Origin: an uncultured Mycoplasma sp. | GTDB taxonomy: Bacteria > Bacillota_I > Bacilli_A > Mycoplasmatales > Metamycoplasmataceae | Direction: 5' to 3' | Assembly: GCA_949293065.1 (NCBI GenBank) | Contig: CASFBV010000074.1 | Coordinates: forward strand, 1-18,384 | DNA: 18,384 nucleotides | Part shown: positions 8,983 to 18,384 of the stretch, piece by piece | How positions within the stretch are numbered: the first letter of the stretch is position 1 | How the letters are laid out: every line of letters begins with the position of its first letter | The notes under the pieces: generated by a model | Told to the model about the DNA's origin: nothing | Databases searched by the model: none | The model's input: only the letters and a program-made list of their open reading frames with translations | Program-made: the position numbers and the translations under genes

Positions 8983-10989
8983 CTATTCTTTTGTAGAAAT
9001 AATAGCTTGTGTTATGTTATCTACAAAAGATTCTAATGATTCGTTAGTTTTTGAATCACTTACAGCAGCAGCAGCATTGAAGTGACCACCACCACCAACA
9101 GCTTCTGCAATTAATTGAACATTAACATTCATTGAACGCGCACTTAGTTTGTAAACAGTTCCATCTGATTGTGATTTTTTAGGTAATTGAGCAACAACAA
9201 ACGCTGCTTTTCTTCCTTCAATTTTTAGTATCTCATCAGCTGCCATAGAAACTACATCTATTGGTACAACATCGCTTGTGTAAGATAATCAATATCCAGG
9301 TTTAACTTCTTTAGATTCAGAAACGATTTTCATAATTTTTTCATTTGTACCTGATGATATTTTCATAATTGATAGAGTTTCTTGCATATTAGCTCCTCAA
9401 TCTTCTAATAAAGCAGCAGCAGCAAATGTTCTTGAACTTGTAGATTTTTTAAATTGGTTTGTATCAAGATAAATACCATTTAGTAACATTTGAGCTCCTA
9501 ATGGAGAAAGATATTTATGAAACTCATTAAATTGAATTAATTCAGTAATAATTTCTGACGCTGATGATGCTGTTGTTTCAATATATGTATTTAAATTATC
9601 TACAATTTCATCTAATTTAGAAACTCTATGGTGATCAAAAATAAACAAGTTTTCACTTTTTGCATTTGTAAATACACCAGGATTCTCAACCCTTGTTTCT
9701 TCTGAACAATCTACAATAACAATGATTGTATCATTTTTATTAAGTGATTTTGTTTTAATTTTTGAGACAAAAATTTCATCTGGATTTTTGATATATTTTT
9801 TAATAGCTTTTTGAGCAGTATCATCAAATGTTACATTCTGAATAATTGTTTTTTTATCAAATGCCTTACATACTTCATATAAAGCATATGAAGCCCCAAT
9901 AGCATCAAGGTCAGCAAATTTGTGCCCATAAATAACAACATTTTTGATTTTTTTATCTTGTAATTTAATTTTAAAATTATTAGCAGCATTTTTGATTTTT
10001 GTTCTTGATTTAACAACAGAAATTTCTGATTTTGAACCAAATCTTTTTGTTTTTTCAATTGCTGAAACAACAGTAATTTGATCCCCTCCTCTTGTTTGTG
10101 ATTGGTATAGAGCATCTTTTGACATTTCTACTAGTGTTTCATAATTTGATGAATCAGTTCCAAATCCAACTGACAGAGAAACCTTAACTTTGCCCAATTT
10201 AACTTTATTATCTAATTCATCAAATTCATTAAATGAATTAATCATCATTTTATTTAAATTCTCTCTATTAGTTAAAATCATGAACTTACCATCCATATAT
10301 TGTTTGTGTACTAAATTATATTTACTTGATAATTTATCTAATAATTCTTTAACACTTAATTGAATTGAGAATAATTCTTCATCAGATAATGAACCTCTAA
10401 ATAATTGATAATTATCAATTTCCAATTCTCCAATTACTAATTTTTCAATTTCATAGAAATGAGTTGCAGCATATTCTTGTGTTATGTCTTTAACAATTAA
10501 TAACATTTCTTTTGCATTGAATAATAGTTTGTAAACATATTCATCTCTTTGCATGATTTTTGTAAAATCATTAATTTTTTGATCAAAATCAACTTCTTCA
10601 TTAAAGAAATTGATTGATTCGTTGTTAATTTTTTTACCAAATCTTTCTTCTATAAAATTTGAAGATCATAGTATTTTTCCATTTGGTTGAAAAATAACAA
10701 TACCAATTGAAAGAGTAGAAATTAAATTTTCAACATAAAAATTCATACTATTATTTATTTTTTTAACTTTTTCTTTTTGATGTTTTGTTAAAACAGCAAT
10801 AAAAACAATTAAAACAATAGCAGCAAATGCTAATAAAGCATAAATAGCTATTTCTGCTGCGTTATTTAAATTATCATTTCCATAAAAATATACTAATAGA
10901 AATATTGTTAGTAAAACTCCTATTAAAAACACAAAAGAAACAATTGAAACAATTGAATTTTTGAGTGAATTTTTAATTTTTTTGAACAT
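8983..10989 (-). CDS. gdpP: Cyclic-di-AMP phosphodiesterase GdpP (DHH/DHHA1)
   Basis: This protein has 668 residues, close to the usual length of about 650-660. Two N-terminal membrane helices (about 12-35 and 43-66) precede a PAS-like segment (about 85-150), a degenerate GGDEF domain (about 175-300, lacking the GGDEF motif and ending RGGDQITV), and the catalytic DHH-DHHA1 part. Metal-site motifs are visible: H356 with D360-L-D362, D427, DHH at 452-454 (FDHHR) and GGGGH ending at H636. In this family the enzyme hydrolyses c-di-AMP to pApA. At the third motif the sequence reads VDCSEE, where many homologues have VDTHRPS. The Shine-Dalgarno AAAGGA is about 13 nt from ATG 10989, which is long. 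It leads the gdpP-rplI-dnaB operon. Confidence 0.93.
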
Positions 10990-11030
10990 AATTTATTGTT
11001 TTTCCTTTGAATTTTTAAATATATTTAAAA

Positions 11031-11039
11031 ATTATAACA
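11031..11039 (-). promoter_or_regulatory. Extended -10 promoter TGTTATAAT of the gdpP operon
   Basis: TGN-TATAAT is a full extended -10 match on the minus strand, about 41 nt before the gdpP ATG. The predicted leader includes an AT-rich hairpin and the AAAGGA site. It lies downstream of the small-RNA terminator, so gdpP need not depend on read-through. Confidence 0.6.
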
Positions 11040-11067
11040 ATATTTAATTTATATCAATAAAAATAAA

Positions 11068-11212
11068 CAAAAACCAACCTTTATGGTTGGTTTAGGGTAA
11101 TAAAAATAAACGTCTATTTTTACAACTACAATAATCAATTGAACAGGCGAACCTTAAAAGTACTTATTGCAATTTCTTGCTTTAAGCCCATTTGTATTCC
11201 TACAAATTAGCT
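11068..11212 (-). ncRNA. Candidate structured small RNA, about 145 nt, family unknown
   Basis: This non-coding stretch between gdpP and glf looks like an independent RNA gene on the minus strand. It has a TATAAT at 11224-11219 and a terminator at 11093-11071, with five potential hairpins between. One has a 7-bp stem capped by GGAA (11207-11190). One has GCAA/TTGC capped by GAAA, then an AA/AA internal loop and a CTTA/TAAG helix (11186-11163). Others are AGG-TTCG-CCT (near 11145-11154), CAAT/ATTG (11141-11129) and a 7-bp A/T stem (11121-11102). Only the minus strand has GNRA loops and the terminal U run. GGG (11189-11187) might pair with CCC (11097-11095). It does not match SRP RNA, tmRNA, RNase P RNA or a riboswitch I know. 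It could also be an unrecognised leader of gdpP. Confidence 0.5.
11071..11093 (-). terminator. Rho-independent terminator of the candidate small RNA
   Basis: AAACCAACC and GGTTGGTTT form perfect 9-bp arms around a 5-nt loop. On the minus strand the second arm continues into TTTTTG and more T-rich sequence, the classical form for leftward transcription. Confidence 0.75.
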
Positions 11213-11218
11213 AATCTA

Positions 11219-11224
11219 ATTATA
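11219..11224 (-). promoter_or_regulatory. -10 box TATAAT of the candidate small RNA
   Basis: A perfect TATAAT on the minus strand places the start of transcription near 11212, just before the first hairpin. No convincing -35 is visible. Confidence 0.45.
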
Positions 11225-11309
11225 TAATGTTTTTTCATTTAAATTTGAAAAATTTTTTCATTGATTTTTAATTTAATTTCAACTTTATAAACTTTTTATT
11301 AAAGATTAA

Positions 11310-11315
11310 TATAAT
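11310..11315 (+). promoter_or_regulatory. -10 box TATAAT, leaderless-type promoter of glf
   Basis: TATAAT is followed by 9 nt and then ATG 11325, with no Shine-Dalgarno, predicting an mRNA that begins almost at the start codon. Position 11225-11309 otherwise holds only AT-rich spacer. Confidence 0.55.
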
Positions 11316-11324
11316 TAAATAATT

Positions 11325-12491
11325 ATGAATAATGAAAATAAAAAAATTAATATTATCGGAGCAGGTATAACAGGAACTGTTATTGGTAGAATTTTTGCTC
11401 AAAATGGTTATAAAGTTAATATTTATGAAAAAAGGGGACATATTGCTGGGAATATGTATGATTATAAAAAGGACGGGGTTTTAATTCATAAATATGGTCC
11501 TCATATTTTTCACACTTCAAAAGAACACGTAAATTCATTTATGAATCAATTTTGAAAATTAAATGATTTTAGAAATATTGTGGAAGGTTATGTTGCAGGG
11601 AAATTAGTTCCTATTCCATTTAATTTTCAGTCAATTGATATTTGCTTTCCAGAAGAAAAGGAAATTATTAAAATTAAATTATTATCACTATTTCCAAAAA
11701 GAGATTCTGTGCCTATTTTAGAATTGAAGCAAGTTGATGATCCACTAATTAAAAAAGTTGCTCAATTTGTTTATGATAATTTATTTTTAAATTACACAAC
11801 AAAAATGTGAAATTTAAAACCTAATGAAATAGATGAATCAGTAACAGCTAGAATTCCTGTTATTCTTTCAAATAGAAATACATATTTTAATGACAAATAT
11901 GAAGGACTTCCAGAAGAAGGATATACCAAAACTTTTGAAAAAATGCTAGATCATCCAAATATAAAAGTGTTTCTAAATACAGATGCAATAGAACTAATTA
12001 AATTTGAAAATGGAAAATGTTTATTTAACAATAATGAAGAATTGGTTGTTTACACTGGTCCATTAGATAAATTATTTAAAAATAAATTTGGTAAATTAGA
12101 TTATCGTTCTTTATTTTTCTCATTTGAAACATTAAATAAAAATAATTTTCAAAAAACCGCTGTTGTGAACTTTCCTGCAGATCCAATTATGACTAGAATT
12201 ACAGAATACAAAAATATGACAAAACAAAATATTGAAGGTAAGACAGTTATTGGTAGAGAATATCCAGGAACATATGATGAAAATGATGTTAAATGAAATG
12301 AACCCTATTATCCATTAGCAACAGATGAAGCTAGAAGTAAATATAATAATTATAAAAATGAAACAAATAAATATAAAAACCTTTTTGTGGGCGGAAGAAT
12401 GGGTTTATATAGATATATCAATATGGATCAGGCTATAAATGAAGCTTTAAAATTAGCTGAGGCAATTTTAGAATATGATAAAGCAAAATAA
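11325..12491 (+). CDS. glf: UDP-galactopyranose mutase
   Basis: This protein has 388 residues, typical of the bacterial family (about 365-390). The FAD-binding Rossmann motif is IIGAGITGTVIG (G12, G14, G17), followed by IYEKRGHIAGNMYDY and the YGPHIFHTS segment that is characteristic of Glf. YTGPLDKLF, GREYPGTYDENDVKWNEPYYP and the closing GGRMGLYRYINMDQAI are also family hallmarks. The enzyme uses reduced FAD to interconvert UDP-galactopyranose and UDP-galactofuranose in the cytosol, supplying the donor for galactofuranose-containing glycans. Several Trp are encoded by TGA. No Shine-Dalgarno is seen; TATAAT lies 9 nt before the ATG. Its end overlaps the next glycosyltransferase by 17 bp, so the two act as one unit. 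Confidence 0.95.
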
Positions 12492-13563
12492 AATCATTTT
12501 ATCAATAGTTATTCCTATGTATAATGGGGAAATTTTCATTGATAATTCTTTACATTCAATTTTAAATCAAAAAATTCTAGATGAAAAAATTACTGATTTT
12601 TTTGAAATCATTATTGTTAATGATGGGTCAAAAGATAATGGGTCAAATAAAGCAAAACAATGAGCAAAAAAATGAAATAAAGAAATTAGAAAAAATTTTA
12701 TTAGAGTAATAGATAAAGAAAATGGTCAATATGGTTCAGTTATTAATAGAGCATTAGAAGAAGTGACTGGAAAATATATAAAAGTTTTAGATGTTGACGA
12801 TATTTTCATATCTGAAAATTTTATTCAAGTTATTCAAATTCTTTTAGGTTTTAAAATAGATATCGATGTTGTTATAACAGATTTTATTTTTGATAAAGTT
12901 GCAAAAAACAAGCAAATAATTTATGAATGAACTAAATATTTTGAGCCATTTAAAATATTGGAAACATCAAAACAAAAATATCCTACCTCTATTATTACAA
13001 TGCATGCAATTATTTATAGAACACAGTTTTTAAAAGATATAAATTATCACCAAGTGGAAGGAATTTATTATTCAGATTCACAATATGCAACAGTTCCATT
13101 AGTTCAAGCAAAACTTTTATATTACATCAATATTCCTTTATATAGATACTATATTGGTCGTGGAGAACAATCTATTAATATTAAATCAATGGTTAAACAT
13201 CGATTAGATCAAAGAAAAATAACAGAGGTATTGATAGATGAATTATTTAATATTGAGATGAATTCAAATAATCAAAAAAAATATGCTTGAAGAATTGCTA
13301 AAAATATGTTTGAATGACAATCTATGATTATTTGTCATGACAAAAGTGTTAAAAATAAAAATAAATTAATTTATGATGATTTAGTAAATTTAATAAAAAA
13401 ATGTAAAGAAGAAAATAATAATGTTGCTTACAAAACTGTTAAAAATGGAGCATTAGCAAAAGCAATTAGAATCACAAAAGGAAAAGGAATTGTTCCATTA
13501 ATTATTTTTGGGGAAAAATTATATGCTAAATTCAAATTAAATGTTATGGCTGATTGGGAATAA
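12475..13563 (+). CDS. Glycosyltransferase family 2, candidate galactofuranosyl or other sugar transferase
   Basis: This is a 362-residue GT-A enzyme. LSIVIPMYNGEIFIDNSLHSIL (9-30) and EIIIVNDGSKDNG (44-56, D50) form the nucleotide-sugar site. Later come ENGQYGSVINRALEEVTGKYIKVLDVDD (to 109), with the DXD-type DVDD at 106-109, and IYRTQFL further on. No long membrane helix is clear; the C-terminus (about 315-362) is basic and may sit on the membrane. Its start lies 17 bp inside the end of glf, which makes UDP-galactofuranose a plausible donor, but this is inference. Its stop TAA (13561-13563) directly abuts the stop of polC on the other strand, with no room for a separate terminator. Confidence 0.85.
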
Positions 13564-16500
13564 TTAAAATAATTTGAATTGATCAGTATTTTCTAAATTT
13601 GAAACTATCCCTAATTGTTCCATTTTTTCTAAAACAGTTTTATTAAGTTGTGTTCTTTTTAATAAATCATCTTTTGAAGTAAATTCTTTTTCTGTTCTTG
13701 CACTTACGATTGATTTGGCAGCAGCTTCTCCTAAACCATCTAAAACAATGAAAGGTGGAATTAATGATTTATTTTCATAATCTATTTTCCATTCAGTTGC
13801 ATTTGAATTATATAAATCTATATTTGAAATTTTCATACCACGAGCTAACATCTCATTAATAATTTCAAATATTGGAATTAAGCTTTCTTCTTTTGTGCTA
13901 ATTTTTTCTTTTGAATATTGTTTTGCTTCAAGTTCTTTAAGTTTTTTTTCAACTTGAGTTTTTGAACCCATCGATGATTCGATATCAAAAACATCAGATC
14001 TAACTGTAAAGAAAGTTGCATAGTATTCCAGTGGATAATAAATTTTAAATCAAGCAATTCTTCAAGCCATCATTACGTAAGCAGTCGCATGAGCTTTCGG
14101 AAACATATACTTAATTTTATTTAATGAATCTATATATCATTTTTCAATTCCAATTTCTTTTAAGATTTTTTCATCTTCAGGAGTTAATCCTTTACCTTTT
14201 CTAACTTTTTCCATTATTTGGAAAGATAAAGAAGGCTCGACTCCTTTTTTCATTAAATAAACCATGATGTCATCACGACAAGAAATAACTTCATTTAATT
14301 TTTTACCATTTTTAACAAGTTCTTCTGCATTACCATTTCAAACATCAGTTCCATGAGAAAGCCCTGAAATATTTATTAAGTCATTAAAGGATGAAGGTTT
14401 TGCAACTTTTAACATTTTTCTAACAAATTTTGTTCCAAATTCAGGAATTCCTAAAACCCCTGTAGGTTCATTATTAATATCTTCCGGTTTAATACCTAAT
14501 GGCTCTGTTGATGAAAATAATTTCATAACTTTTTCATCTGAAAAAGAAATTTCTTTCATTTTAACATTAGTTAATTTCTGCAATTGTCTAATTGCTGTTG
14601 GGTCATCGTGTCCTAATAAATCAAGTTTTAAAACATTATCATGAATGGCATGGAAATCAAAATGAGTTGTTTGTCAAGAAGAGGAAATATCATTTGCTGG
14701 ATAATTGATTGGGGTAAAATCTTCAACATCAAATTCTTTTGGAATAATAATTATTCCTCCTGGATGTTGCCCAGTAGTTCTTTTTGAACCTTCAATTTTT
14801 TGTGCTAGATAGCCTGCAAAATGATTAGATTTATTTTCTCCAATTTCTTCAAAATATTTTTTTACAAATCCAAAAGCAGTTTTGGATGCAACAGTTGAAA
14901 TTGTTCCGGCTCTAAATGTGTGTTTTTCTCCGAATAATCTTCTAACTTCTTGATGAATAATAGGTTGATAAACACCAGAAAAGTTTAAATCAATATCTGG
15001 AACTTTATCACCATCAAATCCTAAAAAAGTTTCAAAAGGAATTGTTTGTCCATCTCTTTTCATTTCTAAATTACATTTAGGACAATTTTTTGAAGGCAAA
15101 TCAAATCCACTTGTTGTTTTTGAATTTTCAACAAATTCTACATTTTGACATTGCAAGCAAATATAGTGTGGTATTAGTGGATTAACTTCAGTAATCCCAC
15201 TCAATGTTGCCACAATAGAAGATCCAACAGAACCTCTAGATCCTACTAGGTATCCATCGCTTAATGATTTCGAAACTAATTTTTGAGAAATTCAATAAAC
15301 AACACTAAATCCATATTTATTTATTGGATCTAATTCTCTTTTAATTCTATCTTCTACAATTTTCGGCAATACTTCACCATAAATTTTGTGTGCATTTTCA
15401 TAAACCAATTTATTTAAATTTTCTTCCGAATTATCAAATTTAGGTGGATATAATTTTGACTTGATAACTTCTATATTTTCATCAATCATTGAATTAATTA
15501 AATTAGGATTTTTTATAACAATTTCATAAGACAAATCACTTGAATTCAAAAACTCAAATTGTTCTATCATTTCATTAGTTGTAAATATTTTTTGATTTGG
15601 ATAATTAGGATTAATTTCATTGTATCTGTAAAGAGGGTGTCTTCTTCCTTCTAATCCTTTTGTATTAATATAAACAGAATGACCTAATTTATCATTATCA
15701 GTTAAATATCTAACATCTCCGATAGCAACAATTATTTTTCCTTTTTGTTTTGCTAATAAAGTTATTTCTTTTAACATTTCTTTTAATTCTAATTCGCTAA
15801 AATTGCCACGAGAAATTAAATGAGAAAATAAATGAGGTGAAGGAATTCCTATAAAATCTCATTTATCTATTTCATTATTTAAATCTATTGTTGTTCCTGT
15901 TTGCATTAAATCGATTAATTTAGTATTTATTGATGCAGGAGCAAATAATAAATTGGGAGATTTTTTAATATCTTCTTCGAATAATTTAGGACCTCCAAAA
16001 TAATTTGTTGTTAATGATTTTGAAACTAATTGAAATAATTCTTTTAATCCTGCTTGATTTTTTACATATATAGCCAAATCATATCCGTGTTTTTTATCAT
16101 GTAATCAAGGTTCATTAATATCTTCAATTTGTTTAAAAGTTTTTATTCCTTTTAGTTCTAACATATCAATCATATTCATTCAAACTTGTTCTAGCACCTT
16201 AGCATCATAATCAGCTCTATGGGCAATGGTTGGATCATAAATAATGCTCATTTTTTTAGAAACAACTTCTAATCTATATGATTGAGAAACAGGAAATAAA
16301 AATCTAGCAAGAGCCAAAGTATCAATTACTTGATTTTTAAATTCTCCTAAATTATTTTGATACATTTTTTCTTTAATATATCCTATATCGAAATTTGCAT
16401 TGTGGGCAACAACTGTACTATCTTTAAAAATTTCTAAAATCTTAGACAATGCATCTTTTTGATTGTTAAACATACTTTGTTCATCTAACATTTTTTGACT

Positions 16501-17892
16501 AATACCTGTAAGGTCTGTTGTAAATTGAGAAATGGACATAGATGGTTTTATAAAAAATTGGATTGTTTCTGTTATTTTTTGATTATCAACAATCACAGCT
16601 CCAAATTCAATAATTTCACCTGTTCTCGGATTAAGGGAAGTTGTTTCTAAGTCAAAAATTACATAACGTTCATTCTTAATATTTTTATCTTCTTTTGTGT
16701 TTCAAATTAAATTATGTTTTTTAGAAACAACACTAAATGTTGAACCATAAATTGGTTTAATACCTATTTTTTTTGCATTATTGTAGATATCCGGAAATGC
16801 TTGAATATTTTGAAAATCTACAAAAGCAATTGCTTCATGACCAATGGATTTTACAAACTTCATCATTTCAACTGAGTCTATAAATCCATCCATTGCAGAC
16901 ATTGAAGTTCTTGCGCTTAATTCAATTCTTTTTTCTTTTGCATCATCAACAAATTTTTCTTCTTTGATTTCATCAATTTTATTTACTTGTAAAAAATAAG
17001 ATGAAGAGTTAAATTCTTGTTTTTTTTCTCCAAAAATAGAAAGTTTCATTCCGTTTTGAATTCAGTTATATTTGTCTTCATTTCCTTCTCTTGTAAAATA
17101 TTTAGCCAATATCGCTTCTTTTTCATCAGTGATTAAAATCGAGGTAACAATCATTCCTGTCTTTGTAATATTTTTTTCAATAGAAAACACTTTACCTTCA
17201 ACTAATAAAAATTGTTCATTAATCCCATAAAAATCAGTTAGTGAAGTTTTAAAATATTTTTTATTTGAATTTTTATTAAGATAATTATTATTTTGTTTTG
17301 GTCCCAATATTTCTGTTTTTTTCATTGATTTTAATAATTCAAAATCTTTTTTATTATTTAATTCTTCTTGCTTAGCAAGTTCTTCAAAATTATGATTACT
17401 TTTGTTAATGATATTTATTTTTAAATCATCAATACTAAATAATTTGACAATTTGATTAATATTTATTTCATTTTCAAAAAGATTATGTTGGATTAATGAA
17501 TTAAATCAAATTGTTGCACTATTTTGTTCCAAATCATAGTTTATATTTTCTATTGAAAAATAATTGTTTAAATCTTTTTTAAATAAAAAATTAGATCCAA
17601 CTTGTAATACTTGATATATTCTTTCGTTTGAATAATTTTTATTTAAAAAATTAAATTGAAAATTAACTTCTGTGGGATTAAAAAATTTGATTGATTTTTT
17701 AATAAATTCATTTAATTGATCTTTTGTTGGGATGGAAAAAAAAGAAACATCAAAATTAGTTATTTGTTTTATTTTGTTATTAGAAATATCTTTTTTTTCA
17801 ATTAAACTTACATCATTTATTATTGATTCTTCAAGTTCAAAATTAATTTCAAAATTTATTTCTTTACAAAATTTTTTGAATGCTTCTTTCAT
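13564..17892 (-). CDS. polC: DNA polymerase III alpha subunit, Gram-positive PolC type
   Basis: This protein has 1442 residues, the normal length for PolC, and reads through many TGA (Trp) codons. In order: a divergent N-terminal domain (1-200); an OB-fold segment (about 215-310); the first part of the PHP domain (about 325-395, [13 protein letters not shown]); an inserted DnaQ-like 3'-5' proofreading exonuclease ([12 protein letters not shown] with D414, [15 protein letters not shown]); the rest of PHP; then the polymerase. A zinc site has C912, C915, C937 and C940. The catalytic loop is PDIDLNF (D966, D968), followed by [28 protein letters not shown] and the C-terminal HhH region. In this family it is the replicative polymerase. 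PHP metal residues appear partly altered ([11 protein letters not shown] rather than HLHTxMSxMD). Start ATG 17892 has no Shine-Dalgarno. Confidence 0.97.
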
Positions 17893-17897
17893 AATAT

Positions 17898-17920
17898 AGA
17901 TATTTTAAATTAAAATATCT
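17898..17920. repeat. 10-bp inverted repeat between deoC and polC
   Basis: AGATATTTTA and TAAAATATCT are perfect arms around AAT. The repeat overlaps the deoC stop (17921-17919) and ends 5 bp before the polC ATG. On the minus strand it contains the TAAAAT box of the predicted polC promoter. It could fold in a deoC-polC transcript and limit read-through translation, but the low GC makes it weak. Confidence 0.4.
17902..17907 (-). promoter_or_regulatory. -10-like TAAAAT, leaderless-type promoter of polC
   Basis: TAAAAT (5 of 6 to TATAAT) on the minus strand is followed by 9 nt and then ATG 17892, the same spacing as for glf and the flippase-like gene. It lies in the 26-bp deoC-polC gap, where no Shine-Dalgarno is present. 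Confidence 0.4.
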
Positions 17921-18384
17921 AATAACTATTATCTTTTTTAGTTTTTCCAGTAAAAATTGCTACAGAAGACGATGTTCCAAATCTTTCTACACCCATATCT
18001 ACATACATTTTTATATCGTCCATTGATTTGATTCCGCCTGCTGCTTTAATTTTAAGTGGTTTTTTACCAATAATTTTCTTAAAGATTTCAATATCTTTTT
18101 TATCAGCTCCACGATACGAAAATCCTGTAGATGTCTTAATAAAATCTGCTCCTGAAGCTAAAACAATTTCAGTTGCTTTTTCAATTTCTCAATCCTTTAA
18201 TAAAGCCGTTTCAATAATAACTTTTAGAACTTTATTTCCACATGCTTCTTTTACTTTTTTAATTTCATTTAGGACATAATCATATTGACCATCTTTAAAT
18301 CTCCCTATGTTAATAACCATGTCAATTTCATCAGCGCCATGGTCAATAGATAATTTAGCTTCTTGTACTTTTATTTGAGTAATA
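17919..18384 (-). CDS. deoC: Deoxyribose-phosphate aldolase, C-terminal part (cut by window end)
   Basis: The last 154 residues of the protein are present; about 65 N-terminal residues lie outside the window. [36 protein letters not shown] (the Lys is the Schiff-base residue of the family) and [10 protein letters not shown] are all diagnostic of DeoC. The enzyme splits 2-deoxyribose 5-phosphate into glyceraldehyde 3-phosphate and acetaldehyde in nucleoside salvage, which mycoplasmas rely on. One Trp is encoded by TGA. It is co-directional with polC, 26 bp upstream of it. Confidence 0.95.

Noticed and set aside
11068..11212. SRP 4.5S RNA, tmRNA, RNase P RNA, T-box, fluoride or c-di-AMP (ydaO) riboswitch
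   Set aside because: None of their conserved cores could be found on either strand. The GTTCGCC string resembles part of the fluoride motif but the rest is missing.
11325..13563. glf-glycosyltransferase pair as a recently acquired island
   Set aside because: Base composition and TGA-for-Trp use look like the rest of the window. No repeats, tRNA genes or transposase remnants flank it.
1..18384. CRISPR arrays, insertion sequences, tRNA or rRNA genes, prophage genes
   Set aside because: No regularly spaced repeats, transposase-like frames, cloverleaf-forming segments or rRNA sequence were seen on either strand.

Overview
The window is almost certainly from a mycoplasma (Mollicutes). It is very AT-rich, and nearly every long gene reads through in-frame TGA codons at positions where tryptophan is expected, so it uses genetic code 4 (UGA = Trp; TGG is present but rare). 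All coordinates below assume that code. I cannot name the species.

Layout, left to right. (1) 1-656 (+): C-terminal part of a family 2 glycosyltransferase, ending in a 20-bp palindromic terminator. (2) 4834-673 (-): three leftward genes, namely a small membrane protein, a protein with four CxxC knuckles, and a 969-residue protein that joins a complete but catalytically degraded phosphohexomutase fold to an LPG_synthase_TM (YbhN/MprF-type) membrane domain. (3) 5004-7187 (+): cardiolipin synthase and an unknown four-helix membrane protein. (4) 10989-7221 (-): the conserved Firmicutes/Mollicutes set gdpP-rplI-dnaB (c-di-AMP phosphodiesterase, ribosomal protein L9, replicative helicase). (5) about 11212-11068 (-): a candidate structured small RNA with its own -10 box and terminator. 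(6) 11325-13563 (+): UDP-galactopyranose mutase overlapping a second family 2 glycosyltransferase. (7) 18384-13564 (-): the 3' part of deoC, then the full polC (DNA polymerase III alpha, Gram-positive type).

How the genes fit together. Two themes recur. One is the cell envelope: cardiolipin synthesis, a flippase-like membrane protein and a galactofuranose donor with glycosyltransferases, as expected for a wall-less cell that decorates its membrane with glycolipid or polysaccharide. The other is information processing: polC, dnaB and rplI, plus c-di-AMP turnover by GdpP.

The most notable observations are the pseudo-phosphohexomutase/flippase fusion, the candidate small RNA upstream of gdpP, and a shared promoter layout (TATAAT or TAAAAT, then 8-9 nt, then ATG, with no Shine-Dalgarno) in front of four genes, which predicts leaderless mRNAs.
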